Shown: positions 11,288 through 23,172 of the stretch, piece by piece
Position numbering within the stretch: the first letter of the stretch is position 1
Layout: every line of letters begins with the position of its first letter
Assembly: GCF_949628265.1 (NCBI RefSeq)
Contig: NC_088786.1
Location: 34,431,681 to 34,495,680, forward strand
DNA from: Cloeon dipterum
Lineage: Eukaryota > Arthropoda > Insecta > Ephemeroptera > Baetidae
Reading direction: 5' to 3'
Length of the DNA: 64,000 nt
Translations under genes and position numbers: made by a program
Notes under the pieces: model-generated
Databases searched by the model: none
Seen by the model: only the letters and a program-made list of their open reading frames with translations
What the model was told of the DNA's origin: nothing

Positions 11288-13725
11288 ATGGCTCTCAGCG
11301 TGTTACGGCGGATAACATCATTGCGGCCGTCCGGCAAGTTTGCGCGCAGCCTCTTTGTTGCCAAGAATAAAGATCTCGATTTACCCGCTTTTGGAAAAAC
11401 TTTGGAGGAACAACTCAAAGGTGAGTTAAATCATTGATTGTTTGGTTATAGTTTAAACTATGCGAAAATGTCTTTGTACGCGACTGTAGGGTCTTTGTTT
11501 ACATTTTTTTTTTTAGAAGCATGGCCGCGATGATCGATGATTGTTGAAACTTCACGGAAAAATCATTGAATTTAATTTGGAAGTAAAACAAAAGGAGATT
11601 GAGATTCACTGAAGTAAAATTAATATAGAAAAAGTTGCAAAAAGAACTGGTCTGCTTGTATTGCACGGGCTGCCACAAAGCACCTACTCCCGGGCGCGAT
11701 CCCACTACTGCCCAACACGAGGGCTTTTGGCTGCTGGGTTTCCCCCCTGGCCCGGTACACCCTTCCTTAGCCAACCTGCTGGCCCCGGATTCCTCCAAGG
11801 TCACCATGTTGATGCCAGGCTTAGTGTGGACGCCCAGTCAACATAGGCCACTAGGCAGCAGGACTCCCGTCCTCAAAGCATCCTCAATTCTAAGCCTCCC
11901 AGTAGCGGGATTACAGGAGCGCGCCACTACTCCCAGCGAAGATAGCTGCTGTACTTTTGTGCGTTTATACCGTGAAACTTAACCTGCAGGCGTCTAGTCG
12001 CCTAGTTACCGCGTAGATGACAAAATAAGATGATTTGAATTTATTCAGTATGATTTAAATTAAATATTTAAATTGTATAATAAACAAAATCGAGCAAATG
12101 GGCGTGGAATTGAAAAATTGTAAAATAAAACTCCTTGTGGGAGTAACCATTGTAAAATCAGTAGATTTAAATTCACCCACAAAGTTTTTACCTTTTCCTT
12201 TAATGTTTTTTAAATGTTTTAGACGGTGTTTAATGGTATAATTATTTAACTCACGAACGAATATTATGTTTCAGAGAAACAGGTTCAAGACCCAGCTGTT
12301 TATTACCAGGTGGACATCGGTCTGCCTCGAGAGTCGTTTTCGAAGAGACGGGACAACGCTTCAGACCAAGTAGCTCATTTAAAAAAGCTCAAGTCTGATG
12401 CAAACCTGGAGAAACTTTCGCGCCACGGAAAATGTGAGCTTATCAATTCTGATTAATTTGATTGATTCTGAAATCTGAATTCACAGTGGAAATTCCTATG
12501 GATGAAGTCCGGCAAGACTGGCTGAAAGAAAAGGGTACGCAGCACGTCAAGGAAATTGCTGAGCACTACGGAGTATTCCAGCACCTGTTCGGCGACGCTT
12601 ATTTCTTCCCTCGTGTGCCCTTGGACGTGGCTTATGACCAAGGGGATGACGTTTTTGCGCCAGTTTGCTTTGGAAACCAGCTCAAACCGAAGGAGGTGCG
12701 GAATTTGTAAAGCTTTGAAGATTTTTGTGTTAAGGGTAGAATTTTTGTAGGTGTTGAAGCAACCTGTCATTCAATTCAAGAGCGATCCAGACACCTTTTG
12801 GACGCTGGTGCTCACCAATCCTGATGGACATTTAACCAAGGAGAACAGTGAATATGTTCATTGGATGATGTAAGTTTGTACACAATTGAACATTCCTTTC
12901 ATAGTTCGTGAACGCCGAAATTTTCAATTTTTCAGTGGCAACATCCCAGGATCGGATGTTTCCAAAGGAGATGTGATATTTGATTATTTGCAACCGTTTC
13001 CTCTGAAGGGAGTTGGCTACCAGAGAATGGTTTTTGTTTTATACAAGCAGGAAAAGAAACTGGAATTTTCGCAGCTGAAGAAATCGCAGCCAAGGTGGGC
13101 GTTTGTTAAATCGTCTTAACCCCAAATAACATTCTGCATTCAGTTTGGCAGATCGCACCTTCAGCACCTACGAGTTCTACCGGGATAGACAAGATGTAAT
13201 GACACCTGCTGGCCTTGCATTTTTCCAGACAGATTGGGACAGAAGCGTCACTGATTTCTTCCACAGAACTTTGGGTTTGTCTTTTGATATATTAACAATC
13301 CTCTAATTATTTTTTTCAATTCTACAGGACAAGAGGAACCAATTTACGAGTACGATTTTCCAGAGCCTTTCTATGAACGCCAAACTTATTTCCCCAAGTT
13401 GGAGCCGTTCAATGTGTAAGTTCTTAAATGCTGTTTGAAAATTTCCGGATTAATTTGCAAAATATTTAGATACTTGGACAAATACCGCGACCCAAAAGAC
13501 ATAAACCGGGATTACTTGGTTCAACGGTTGGCAAAGGAGAATCCATTCGCCAAGCCAAAACCGAAGCTGCGATTCCCGAATGCCGAGCCACTGCCTAGAG
13601 ACATGCCAACCTGGCTGCAGGACAAGATAAAACGAGACCGATTGGGCTGGGGAAGAATCAACGAAGTCGAGGAATATGAGGGTCCACCAACTGATTCGCT
13701 GCACGCAAATCGTGGACTTATGTAG
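11288..13725 (+). CDS. mRpL38: Mitochondrial large ribosomal subunit protein mL38 (MRPL38)
   Basis: Eight exons: 11288-11420, 12275-12433, 12487-12695, 12751-12869, 12936-13094, 13144-13274, 13328-13415 and 13470-13725. All phases agree and the product is 417 residues, the usual length for insect mL38. Residues 1-25 or so (MALSVLRRITSLRPSGKFAR) are basic, hydroxylated and free of acidic residues, as expected for a mitochondrial presequence. The middle carries the PEBP-like fold typical of mL38 (DTFWTLVLTNPDGHL, then NSEYVHWMIGNIPG and GVGYQRMVFVLYKQ). The C-terminal tail is rich in basic residues and proline. mL38 is a structural protein of the 39S mitoribosome. The ATG at 11288 is preceded by CAAA and begins the only presequence-like frame. 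The donor of exon 3 (GTGCGG at 12696) is weak. Intron 1 hosts an antisense SRP RNA gene. Confidence 0.95.
11640..11937 (-). ncRNA. 7SL: 7SL / signal recognition particle RNA
   Basis: The minus strand from 11937 reads GCTGGGAGTAGTGGCGCGCT then CCTGTAATCCC, matching the 5' Alu domain of metazoan 7SL (GCCGGGCGCGGTGGCGCG, CCTGTAGTCCC). The S domain follows in the right order and spacing: a block close to GTCCACACTAAGCCTGGCAT, then CATGGTGACCT, AGGTTGGCTAAGGAAGGGTG, GGGGGGAAACCC and CAGTAGTGGGATCGCGCC. The RNA ends in an oligo-T tract (minus strand of 11643-11639), a Pol III terminator, giving about 298 nt, the normal size. It scaffolds SRP proteins for cotranslational targeting to the ER. It lies antisense in intron 1 of mRpL38. 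No internal deletion is obvious, so it looks functional. The exact 3' end is uncertain by a few bases. Confidence 0.95.
11963..11969 (-). promoter_or_regulatory. TATA-like element upstream of the SRP RNA
   Basis: The minus strand reads TATAAAC roughly 26-32 bases before the predicted first base of the SRP RNA at 11937. The spacing matches an external Pol III TATA box, as used by insect 7SL genes. A proximal sequence element could not be identified by eye. Confidence 0.5.
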
Positions 13726-14095
13726 TCAAATAAATTAGATCTTTGTTGAATTGCAAATGCCAGAGTTTTAATTAACAGTCCCAGGTGAGGGGTGCAAATG
13801 TATTACATGTTTATTGCGTCATACAGAAGAGATATACTTTGGTGGGACTTGATGAATGAACCTTAAACTGCAATAAATAATATATGTATGTATGTCTTAA
13901 TATCTGAACGGAAGAGTAACTAATGTACAACACTCATGAGAATGTAATTAATCACCACTGCTTCACTCCACACTGAATCCCTATTTCTGCGGCTGACACG
14001 AGTCAGCAGTAGTATTTGTCACTGCGGTGCGTATGTAGGACCAACTCCCACGCTCGTTTGATCACTCCGGCCAATAACCACATGGCCCCCCACCC
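13726..14095. other. Intergenic 3' region between mRpL38 and the BTB gene
   Basis: AT-rich, 370 bases, between two convergent genes. It contains candidate polyadenylation signals for both strands and nothing else recognisable. Confidence 0.6.
13729..13734 (+). terminator. mRpL38 polyadenylation signal
   Basis: AATAAA lies four bases after the mRpL38 TAG, implying a very short 3' UTR. The convergent BTB gene has its own candidate (TTTATT at 13810-13815, AATAAA on the minus strand), so the two transcripts may end within about 80 bases of each other. Confidence 0.6.
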
Positions 14096-15979
14096 CTATA
14101 CCTCGGAATGGCTGCCAGGGTCGGCTCGGGGCACGATTCCGACCCCTCGGAAGGCGCTGGCGTGCTGGTCGATGGGGCGGTGCGGGTCCAGCAGCCCGTC
14201 CGGGTGCGTGTAGCTGAAAAAGCTGCTGGCCACCGTCGACGCCGGCTGCATGCACGACGCGGCCACCTCTGGCACCAGGTTGCCAAGCGGCGGGGGTGGC
14301 GGCTCGGCGGCCTCCATCACGGGCTGGCACAGCGCAGACGGCAGCACCACCATCGTCGAACTGCTGTCCGATGACAGAGGCGCGGGCGAGCTTGACGACT
14401 GCGTGTCTCCCAGTTCGATGTTAGACGGCACCTTTCCGACGCCAAAATGCAGCATTTCCAAGTGCCTCCGCAGGTTTCTCGCCTGCCGCAACATCGCCCC
14501 GCAGAAGGGGCACGACGTAGGCTGGTCTGACGCACCTCTGATCTTGTTTGAAACACCTGCAATTGGGTTTTCGCGTTATATCTTCTGGATCTACTAAAAA
14601 TGAGCAAATTAATTAATCAACTTAGTACATATTAGAACGCTACTATCTGATACTACGTATCAGTGAAACAGGTTGATTTTTGCGACGCCCTTGAGCGTGA
14701 CCGTGACCACCGCTTACGTGTGGCAACGCCGCACATAAGCTGCCGTTCCCTCCATCTTCGATGCAGGCATTCTTATGGAGCAGCGTTGCCACATCACCTG
14801 ACAGTCAAGTTCAAGGCTGTCGCGAAAATCAGCCACAAAAATTAATAGTTTTAATTATTGCATAAATTATCAAATCAAATCGTGAATGAACAAGGTTGCA
14901 GTAAAAACTATTTGAATGTTTTTTTCAACTCAGGAGCTGTTTCAAGAAATCATTAAATTAAATTAAATTTTAATATTTTATATATCCAAAGAATTTTGAG
15001 GCTGTTTAGAGATGTGTAGCTGTTAAGAAGTCTCCACTTTACGTCTTCTCAAATAATCGTTTGTGGAAAATTCAAACCAATCTAACAGAAGTAGCGAAAG
15101 AAAATACTCCATTCGAGGAAATGTCACCTGAACCATCTGATGAGTTTTCATTTGTACAAACTGGTGTGACTGCAACTTGGGCTTCAGGGTCCGCAGATCG
15201 CTTTTTCTTCTGTCCTGAACTTCCTGTTTGAGCTAAAAGAATTGGAAAAGTTTACCCACCGATTTCCTCGAGATTGTGGTAAAAAAAACTCACATTCACT
15301 GCACGATTTCCTCTTCGTCTTCTTTTTTGGCTTTGCAGGAAAGAGCATGTTGATAGCATCTTTCGATATGAACTGACTGGTCTCCTCAAATTTGATCTGC
15401 GTCACAAAATGAGAATATCAGCATCACCTCTAATGAAGAGTAACAATAATTACATCGGGATGAAGGGCTCCTGGCGCCAGTCCTTGGATGTTGAGACACT
15501 GCGCCGCCTGAAGCAGGGATGGTAGGTGGTCAGGGTCGACGCTCACTTCCCCGTGGTAGACGAACTCAAGAAGAGCCTCCATGTCTTTCGGGCTTACGCC
15601 GGGAATGACCAGAATCGGGTGGTTGCACGATGCGTTCTAAAATGATATAAAGTAGGTTAGCCAGTGAATGTTCCTAACTGTATTATACCTTGAGGAGATC
15701 AAGAAGAAATGGACTAGCAGCCGAAAGTACTATTTTGTGCGCAGGAAAGCTGCGTCCACCCGCGGACAGGGTGACGTCCACAAGGTGGCCTTGGTTACGA
15801 AAATTCTGGATCGAAGTAGCCAGAGACGAGCTGAAGTCCCCCCAGGTTAAGTTGTAGAGCTGGTTGTTTCCATCGGGTTTCTCCGCTGAAAAAAATTATT
15901 CATGAATAAAATTTCAATCTTTTAGCGGCTAGAAGAAATAAATGACATTCCTGTGAGATAACTTACCCGTGGAGCTCAT
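14096..15979 (-). CDS. BTB/POZ domain protein with a single C2H2 finger
   Basis: Six exons: 15979-15967, 15885-15689, 15636-15454, 15396-15294, 15232-15128 and 14556-14096 (TAG). All phases agree and the product is 353 residues. Residues 12-130 or so form a BTB domain of the insect Broad/Tramtrack type: LYNLTWGDFSSSLATSIQ, LVDVTLSAGGRSFPAHKIVL, SAASPFLLDLLK and MEALLEFVYHGEVSVD. This domain mediates dimerisation of nuclear regulators. A basic stretch (KPKKKTKRKS) resembles a nuclear localisation signal. One finger, CPFCGAMLRQARNLRRHLEM..H, lies near residue 215, followed by a Ser/Pro-rich tail. The last exon is much more GC-rich than the others. Genes of this class often splice one BTB half to alternative finger exons; none other was seen here. 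Target and pathway unknown. Confidence 0.9.
14557..15127 (-). other. Intron before the finger exon of the BTB gene
   Basis: This 571-base intron separates the BTB half from the zinc-finger exon and is the largest of the gene. I looked for an alternative finger exon (CxxC...HxxxH) and found none. No repeats stand out. Confidence 0.55.
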
Positions 15980-17135
15980 CTTCGTTTGCCGAGATGTTCT
16001 TCAATTGAGGTCGAAGTGAAAGAAAGGCAAGACGCGTAGCACACTGCTTTCACGCGTGAAAGAAGAGCAGCGGTATCGCGATTTTTCAATGCGATTCGAA
16101 GCTTCTGCACCAATTATCAGTGCACCGAGAGTGAAAACTACCTTCAATCAGCAGAATTGGCCATAAGGTAAGGGCACAATTAAGCAAAAAGTGTTTGTAA
16201 GCAAAACAGCACTAAACACAGTAGGCGTCACCGAAAACCCTTTCTGATTTATTGATGTTGATGATGGTCGTGTGACGTGTGGAGGCGCTGCAAACGCGGT
16301 CAATAGTTTTGAGACTACCGGTTTTTTCATTTGCATGATAATTTTAATTTAATTTGATTTGATTCGTCTTAAAGCTTTTTTAAACATTTTAAATGATTTG
16401 AAAAAAAGTATCTTGCCTGCATTAAGAGGTGCTTACTGATTCTCCATCAAGTTATGATTGCCATTTTTATTTTCTTGGAGAAGTCAATTAACCGGTTCTG
16501 TCAGCTGCTCTTTGTTATTATTATCTTTCTTTCTTTCAGTGATCAGTGACATCTCACCTGCATTTCACTACGCTCCGCAGCAATTGAGTTCTGAACTTCT
16601 GAGTCTTTAGTAAGAGTGCTTTTATCACCACCTGGGAGTTTTAATCGCATCTCAAGAATCATTCGAAAATTATTTCCTGTAGAAGATCTCTACATACAGC
16701 TTTTTCTGTGTTCATCCTAAAGCCAGCTGCATCATATTTGGCTTCTACATACATACCTTTTAAAAGATATTAATGAATCAGGTTTGTAAAATATGGTGTC
16801 AGTTCTAAACTTACAGGTTTTGGCGAAATAATGCTTAGATATTTGTAATGTGCGGCAAAATGAATCATTGTTTCATCATTAAATTGATATTTTTATGTTT
16901 GAATTTTTTTAATTCTGCTTTTGGTTTTGCATATGGATTTTTTGCCGTCTCTATATTTTCAGTAACGAATTCGTGATTAAAGATTGCGCGTGCATTGACG
17001 TACAACGTTATCATAATTGAAATAATAAGTTCACAATACTTCCAAATTGTACTTTTATTGTTAGCTGTATTTTAATTAGTATTGTTGTATAATTTAAGCA
17101 TAATATATTAATCCTATGTATTTATGTGCAGCACC
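15980..17135. other. Divergent promoter region, BTB gene / ORMDL
   Basis: The region lies between the BTB start codon (-) and the ORMDL start codon (+). The AG at 17130-17131 just before the ORMDL ATG looks like a splice acceptor, so ORMDL probably has an untranslated first exon upstream. The 16000-16340 stretch is less AT-rich and likely carries the BTB promoter. No coding sequence was recognised. Confidence 0.45.
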
Positions 17136-17866
17136 ATGCTGGTCGGAGGCCACGGATACAGCAATCCTAACGCGAGCTGGCTGGACAATCGAGGACTGTG
17201 GTTAAGCTACGGAATCAGCTTTCTAGTGCTGCACCTCTCTCTGCTCAGCATTCCATTTATTTCCACGTCTACCGCGTGGACCTTGACAAACCTCATCCAC
17301 AGCCTGGTACAAAGTCCTTTTTATGTATCTATTTACACATCAGAAAGTCATCAATCAGATCTTTATTTTAAATCGTGTTGTTTCTGAGCGATCAATGACG
17401 TCATTCGATATAAAACAATAATCTTCTTTATTTTTTATAAGGAGCAGTTGTTAGTTTCTCTAATTATAAATTATCATCGCATGTTTTATAAATGTTGTGT
17501 TTTGATTCCAGTTCCACTTAGTATTCCTGCATATTTTGAAAGGCAGCATATGGGACACACAAGATCAGGGGAGGAGCCGCGAGCTCACTCAGTGGGAGCA
17601 AATAGACAGCGGAGTTCAATTCACATCAACAAGGAAGTTCTTCACAGCAGCTCCAGTCATTATGTGAGTGTTGACCCAATTTTTTACTCACATTCAGTAT
17701 AAAACGGCGTTTTTTTCCGTTCAATTCCAGGTTCCTACTGACCACCTTCTACACAAAGTACGACAACGTCCACTTCATCATTAACTTTGTGTCGCTGTTG
17801 ATCGTTCTGTTGCCAAAATTGCCCCAGTTTCACGAAGTGAGATTGTTCGGCATTAATCGCTATTAG
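17136..17866 (+). CDS. ORMDL: ORMDL family protein, sphingolipid synthesis regulator
   Basis: Three exons, 17136-17306, 17512-17663 and 17731-17866, give a 152-residue product, the usual ORMDL length. Diagnostic stretches are [68 protein letters not shown] and the C-terminal [18 protein letters not shown]. Two hydrophobic hairpins are visible. ORMDL proteins sit in the ER membrane and hold back serine palmitoyltransferase when ceramide is high. The ATG at 17136 follows directly after a probable acceptor and matches the family's start. It is divergent from the BTB gene and convergent with wb. Identification is secure; which vertebrate ORMDL it corresponds to is not meaningful in insects, which usually have one. 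Confidence 0.97.
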
Positions 17867-17903
17867 TCTCCAGCACTGTTATTTTTTTCTGGGATTATTT
17901 CTC

Positions 17904-17909
17904 ATTAAA
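17904..17909 (+). terminator. Candidate ORMDL polyadenylation signal
   Basis: ATTAAA, the common variant signal, lies 38 bases after the ORMDL stop codon. No AATAAA occurs closer. Confidence 0.4.
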
Positions 17910-19011
17910 CTTAGTTCAAACAAAGCACTCAATTTCTGTCGTGATTGAGTGCATTTGCTTTTTAACCCGTGGCAGTGAGTGTGAATCCAAACTCAATCCA
18001 AATTCGTTCAAAAACACCTGATATCCCCATTAGTCACGGCTCAAATTAGTTTTGACTCTCTCTCTCTCTGATAACAATATCTTTGTTTTCATGATTTGGG
18101 TTGGTTGGAATCACAAGTAGTCCCATTACCGTTGGCAGCTATTACAGGACTAATTGTAAGTCTGATTCAGATTGTATTGCATGCCGTTCACTTGCAGTAA
18201 AATGAAAACTATTTTTAATATACGCGTGCTGAAATTTATCACAAGTATAAACCCTGTGATTTGTCAATCATACAATGACATAAATTGGAATCGAGTTAAA
18301 CTAATCATCTCTTGTGCTTGTGACTTAAAAATGTGTTGAGCTATTTTGCTAATTATACTCAATTAACCAATAAACAAATGTTCAAACAAACCCGCAGGTA
18401 ATAATTAACAAAAATAAAACCACCTCAGTCTAATGAAAGTAATGCAAATTTTATTGCACTTATTAATCAGGATTTGTTAAACAAACTTACAGCAATAAGT
18501 TACAAAAATACAGAAGTGCGTTTGTTGATGGGCATTCACAATTAAAATAATTCCTTACCAGAGCTAAATGTTCCTTGGCTAAAATGAGAATTTCGAGCAC
18601 GACCGAAAATTATGCGAGATGAGAGCAATGAAGAAATGGAATACAACAATTATTACTGAATGTCTATCATATGGAAATAAACTGTAACTGATAATTGTGT
18701 TTGTGGATTTCACAGCCTCTATCTATCATAAGAACACATTCCATTGGACAATATTATTTATAAGGAGCCCTTGCAATTAATTTTGTTATCCTAAGTTTGA
18801 GAAAAATATGTAATCCACATTTAATTGAGTTAAACATCAAACACATTGATATTAAATTTGTTACAAAATTACAAACCAACCTGTGAACAGTGAATGGGAC
18901 GGATTACTTGCGATTAATATTTTAATACTGCAGCGGTCAATTAATCGTAAACAGGGCTCTGCAATCGACAACCATTTCCCACCTCACCGAGTGGAAAATT
19001 TAATACCCTGA

Positions 19012-19017
19012 TTTATT
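19012..19017 (-). terminator. wb: Candidate wb polyadenylation signal
   Basis: TTTATT on the plus strand reads AATAAA on the minus strand, 20 bases past the wb stop. Using it would give an unusually short 3' UTR of about 40 nt; further minus-strand AATAAA sites occur towards 18450. Confidence 0.4.
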
Positions 19018-19037
19018 CTCAATTGCTTTCATTTGCG

Positions 19038-22000
19038 TCAGTATGTGGAGAGCGGGCACGCATTCAAAAGCACGTTGTGCAGCGCGGCCATGTCAGTCCA
19101 GTCGCGTCTTTCGCCATTGATTGCCATGTTCCGAATGCAGCCTTTGAAGTTGTCTCGCGTTTGCAGGGTCCCGAATGGAGCATTGTCTACAAAACAAATG
19201 GAGCAGGCGTTAATGACATAAACACTAATTTTAAAACCGCAGAAAAGTTCTGCTGGCTGTTTATTTTTTAATGGAACTACGGTAAACTGTACTGAAGAAT
19301 TCAATAAAAAAGTCCTAACATTTCTTGAATGTTAAATATTTAAAAGTATGCAAAAAATGTCTTCTTATTAATTTAAGAAAAATGAAAAAATCTGGTTAAA
19401 AAGTTACCTGGCAAGCCACCGATGTACAAAGAACTGTTGGTGTGGGCCACCTTGAGGCCTCCATTGACCGAGTGGCCGTAGTTGGCGGTCTGCTGGTCCA
19501 CCCTGAGCAGGAGCGAGTCGTTGATGTAAAAGGCTTGCACGTGGTGCCATTTGTTATCACAGGTCGTGTATTTAGAGGAGAACGTTTGCTGCACCCTAAA
19601 AGGCTTCCTGTTTCCAACGTCTCCAGACAGAATCACCTGCGAAGCGAATTTGGTTGAAAGGCGGGACTGGCTGCAGAGGTTTCGAAAAATATACCTGTCC
19701 ATCGAGTATTTCCAAAGATAGCGCTGGATAACCATGAGGCTCAGAAACACTTAGCAGCACGCCGTTCAGCTCAGATGTTCGGAACTCCAGTTCAAGCTCA
19801 AACATGGACCCAACATGGAACGTGTTTTCTGCAAAGTAATTTGTCTTGTTTAAAAAAGTTTGAATTATAAAATATTTTTAAAAACTCACGATAAACGGCA
19901 AATGCGTCTCCTGGGAAGAAGGACCCAGTCTCCACCCTTGGGAAACACTGTCCTACGTTGTGGCTAGAGCCTCGGGGTCCAACCAAATCTTGGGGTTTGC
20001 CGTTCACCCTTACATTTCGCATGCAACCTTTGTAGCTTTCCGTGGTCTAGAATTCAAAATGTTAGGTCCCATTTTATATTAAGAACCAGCGCATTACCTG
20101 CTGGAAAGAGATGATGCCACCGGAATTGCTTTCTGGCAGGCCACCAACGTAAGCCGTGCTCAAAATATTCAATCGCTTCTGCACCTTCTTCCTCTCGACT
20201 TCTACTCCGTCCAGCCGCATTGTCACTCGTTGGTCAAACTTCAGCAATTCAACCTTAAAATATCAAGTTAATTAAATGCCCACTATAAAGAAAAAGTAAC
20301 TCGTCATTACCTGATGCCATTTTCCGTCATTCAGAGGCTTCTGTATCCTGATTTTGTGCTCCTTTTTCGCATTTGCGAAGATCACTTCCAACTGACTGTT
20401 TTTCAGCATTAACATGAAAAAGTGGTTCTGCTTTGGTCTGATGGCCTACAGATTAAATTACGGAGAATTTCATTATATTGCATGTCCATTAAATTTTCAA
20501 ACGTACTGGGAACAAAAAGAAGAGTCCATTGGGGTAGTGTGTCCGGAAATCAAACTGAATTGAGAAGTTCTTGGGAAGTCCGTTCCTCAACCACAGCTTC
20601 TGCAGAGTGACGTGGCTGTTTGGTTTGTCCCCAAACTTCACTGCGCCTGGCTCCACAGAGTAAGAGCGGCTAGACTCGCAGTGCGTCGGGCCGGCGGTGT
20701 GCGGGTCGGGAATGCTGCGCACACCATTGCTCACGGTGGACATGATCATGGACGGACTGGGTGCTGGAAGGCTGTGCCGACCAATGCCTGCTTTAGAAAA
20801 ACTCTTCGGTGGCTGCATGCTCAGTAAACTGCAAAGAGAACAATTTTAATTAGAAAGAGGAATGAAACTGCCTTATATTCTAGGCTTTGTATGGTATGTG
20901 AGACGTTTTTTTTTCAGGGAGATTATTACAAATATTTTTGCGTCGTTTAAGAATGCATTTCTGGATTAATTTTAGAATATTTGCTAAAAATCCACGTTAT
21001 AAGCAATATTTATTACTTATTTCCAATGACGACATCTTTGATAAAGCCATCCAGAGGTGCAAGGGAAGCTGCCAAGCCTGTTACATTGTGAGGATATTCC
21101 TCAGGCAAGCCACCGATGTACAGTCCACCCTTCTTAGGAGCCTTTATTTCAGGGTAGGACCCTTCAGGCAGTTTGGCTGCGCTGATGCTCTTGTCGTCGA
21201 TGTAGAGTTCCAACCTGCGAAACTTTTATGTTAAAAAGCGCGATTCAAATTCAGTGGAAACATGATACCTTCTGTTGGACTTTATGACAGACACTGAATG
21301 AGATTTTCCATCGTTAAAGAAGCTTCCTGAACGGACGGTTGTCACAGATTTTCCACCGCCTACTTTTACATGCAACTGTCCTTTGTACAAAGACACTGAG
21401 TAGAAGGTTGCAAGGCCAGACTGGAATTTTCACGATTATTCAGTTACGCTTTGGAAACGATTCAACACAGCCTTACATCTATGCTGTAGGGATCTGAGAA
21501 AAGGAGCAGAGCGTCTGGTTGAGTAGTGGCAAATACTAGTCCAATGGATGACTTTCTGCTCAGAGTCTGGCCATCCAGTTCCAAGTACCCGTCGCCTTGG
21601 AAGCTCACAACCTTGGCAGTCTACAGGATTTTGATTAAAATCTGATATCAAGTTGATTTTTCTAGTACAAACCTCAGGCAAACACCCTGGCTCAACCGAA
21701 TAATAGGGGCCACGAAGCAGGTTGTAGCCCTGGTCAGCAACCTGGAGGAAGGAGATGCACCCTCTGAAGGATCTAAGCTCAGGAGGAGGGATGGAGGACG
21801 GCGCAAGGAAGCCAGGGGGAGCTCCTCCGACAATGAATTCGCCTTCAATCAAGTCCAGTAAAGAGCCGGAAAGAGGCGGAGGAGAAGGCGCCCCACTGTG
21901 CTCTTCATCTCCAACTCTCAGCAGACCTGGAAATTTAAATAATCAGTCAGGCTCTTCATGCGCCTTTTCACAGCATACCTCGCTCTAGTCGCTTGTTTCG

Positions 22001-23172
22001 GTCAAAGTGCCTGGCAGCGTCTACACGAACCCACTCTCCAGTGTTGTAATTTTGAATCGTAGAGAGTTCCAGCCTCGCACTTCCACCATAATCTACCCTG
22101 AAGTGAACCCGGCCTTGCCTCAGTGACAAGGAAATCAATCGATCCTGCGTAGAAAAAAGGAGTTAACTTGTGCTTATTTAAATATGTGCATAATTACTCT
22201 CTTGGGATTGATGGCCAAAAAGAGAAGAGCGTCCTCATCATATGACTTGAAAGTAAACAGAACACTGAACTGGTACGGATTGTAAGTGACGGAACTGTCG
22301 TGGTGCAGCACGGAGTATCCATCTCCAAGGAACGAGTACGACTCCTCTTGTCTCAACTCTTCAGGCCCCTCAATGCAAGCACTGCACGAGTCTGGGCCAG
22401 AGCTCGAGTGGAAGTCCCACAGACCGAGAGGCTTTCCGTCCAGCCAAACCTGGTGGATGCAACCTGGCATGTGGGTCAGCGATATTCCTTTGGGAGTCGA
22501 TCTGCAGATATTGAGCACATTAGAAAAAACCTAAATATTTGAAATGAAAAATGCTAGAAACAAAATAATTAATATAAGAATATTCCTTAAGATTTTTCTA
22601 TGGAAATTAAGTTGCAATTTTTGACTTGATAACAAAGAAGTAAATTTTTAATTAAATACCCTTCAGGCCCGTCGTAGCCTCCGAGCCAGAGGAGGGCACC
22701 AGGCCCAGCGTCCATCCTCGTGAAGGCTGCCTGCGAATTGTTCTGGACCGGTTCACCCCACTTGGACGAGATGATGTGCCGCACGTTCATTCGAACGACG
22801 TGTCCAGTGCGCTCAATCTCGGCACGGTACCAGCTGCTGTCGTTAGCTAGATTGGATGAGTGGCGGATGGGCAGGTGGTGCGTGACAAAGCTGTTGCCAC
22901 CGCCAAGGTCCCATGTGAAGCGCAATCTTTTGTCCCGCACCTCCAGAGCCATGAAGTCTTTGCTGATCGCAGGGTCAGACTTAAGGACGAAGATAAGTCC
23001 ATCGCCTAGATAAATGTGTAATATATATGGCATTTCAACAGCAGTGAAAGTGCGTACCTGATTTTGAGGAAGCGAATGTAACCGCGATTTTGTTGGTTGC
23101 GGAGGGCTCTGCGTTGGTTTTGTACGAACGAACACAACTCCTTCCTTTCACACTTCCAAGGGAGAGTCGAAT
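19038..23172 (-). other. wb: wb exons 36-50: five laminin G domains
   Basis: Exons are 23172-23058, 23005-22660, 22501-22198, 22144-21979, 21926-21673, 21620-21477, 21420-21269, 21214-21017, 20828-20507, 20445-20311, 20253-20098, 20046-19890, 19828-19695, 19636-19408 and 19186-19038. Five LG repeats are recognisable, each with a G-D/G-x-L-FVL-type strand and a terminal CI/CM loop, e.g. [15 protein letters not shown] in LG3, [17 protein letters not shown] in LG5. A linker beginning [14 protein letters not shown] separates LG3 from LG4. LG domains bind dystroglycan, heparan sulfate and integrins. The C-terminus is CPLSTY. Confidence 0.92.

Larger units (their letters stand above)
17867..19037. 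other. Intergenic region between ORMDL and the wb 3' end
   Basis: About 1.2 kb of AT-rich DNA between two convergent genes. It includes a short (TC)n run near 18057-18071. TTTATT at 19012-19017 is AATAAA on the minus strand only 20 bases after the wb stop and is the nearest candidate signal for wb. No other gene was recognised. Confidence 0.5.

Noticed and set aside
11635..11982. Open frame of 115 codons on the plus strand that looks like a Pro/Ser-rich protein, and an Alu-like match
   Set aside because: Both are explained by the 7SL RNA on the minus strand. Alu is primate-specific and derived from 7SL; here the full S domain is present, so it is an SRP RNA gene and not a SINE or contaminant.
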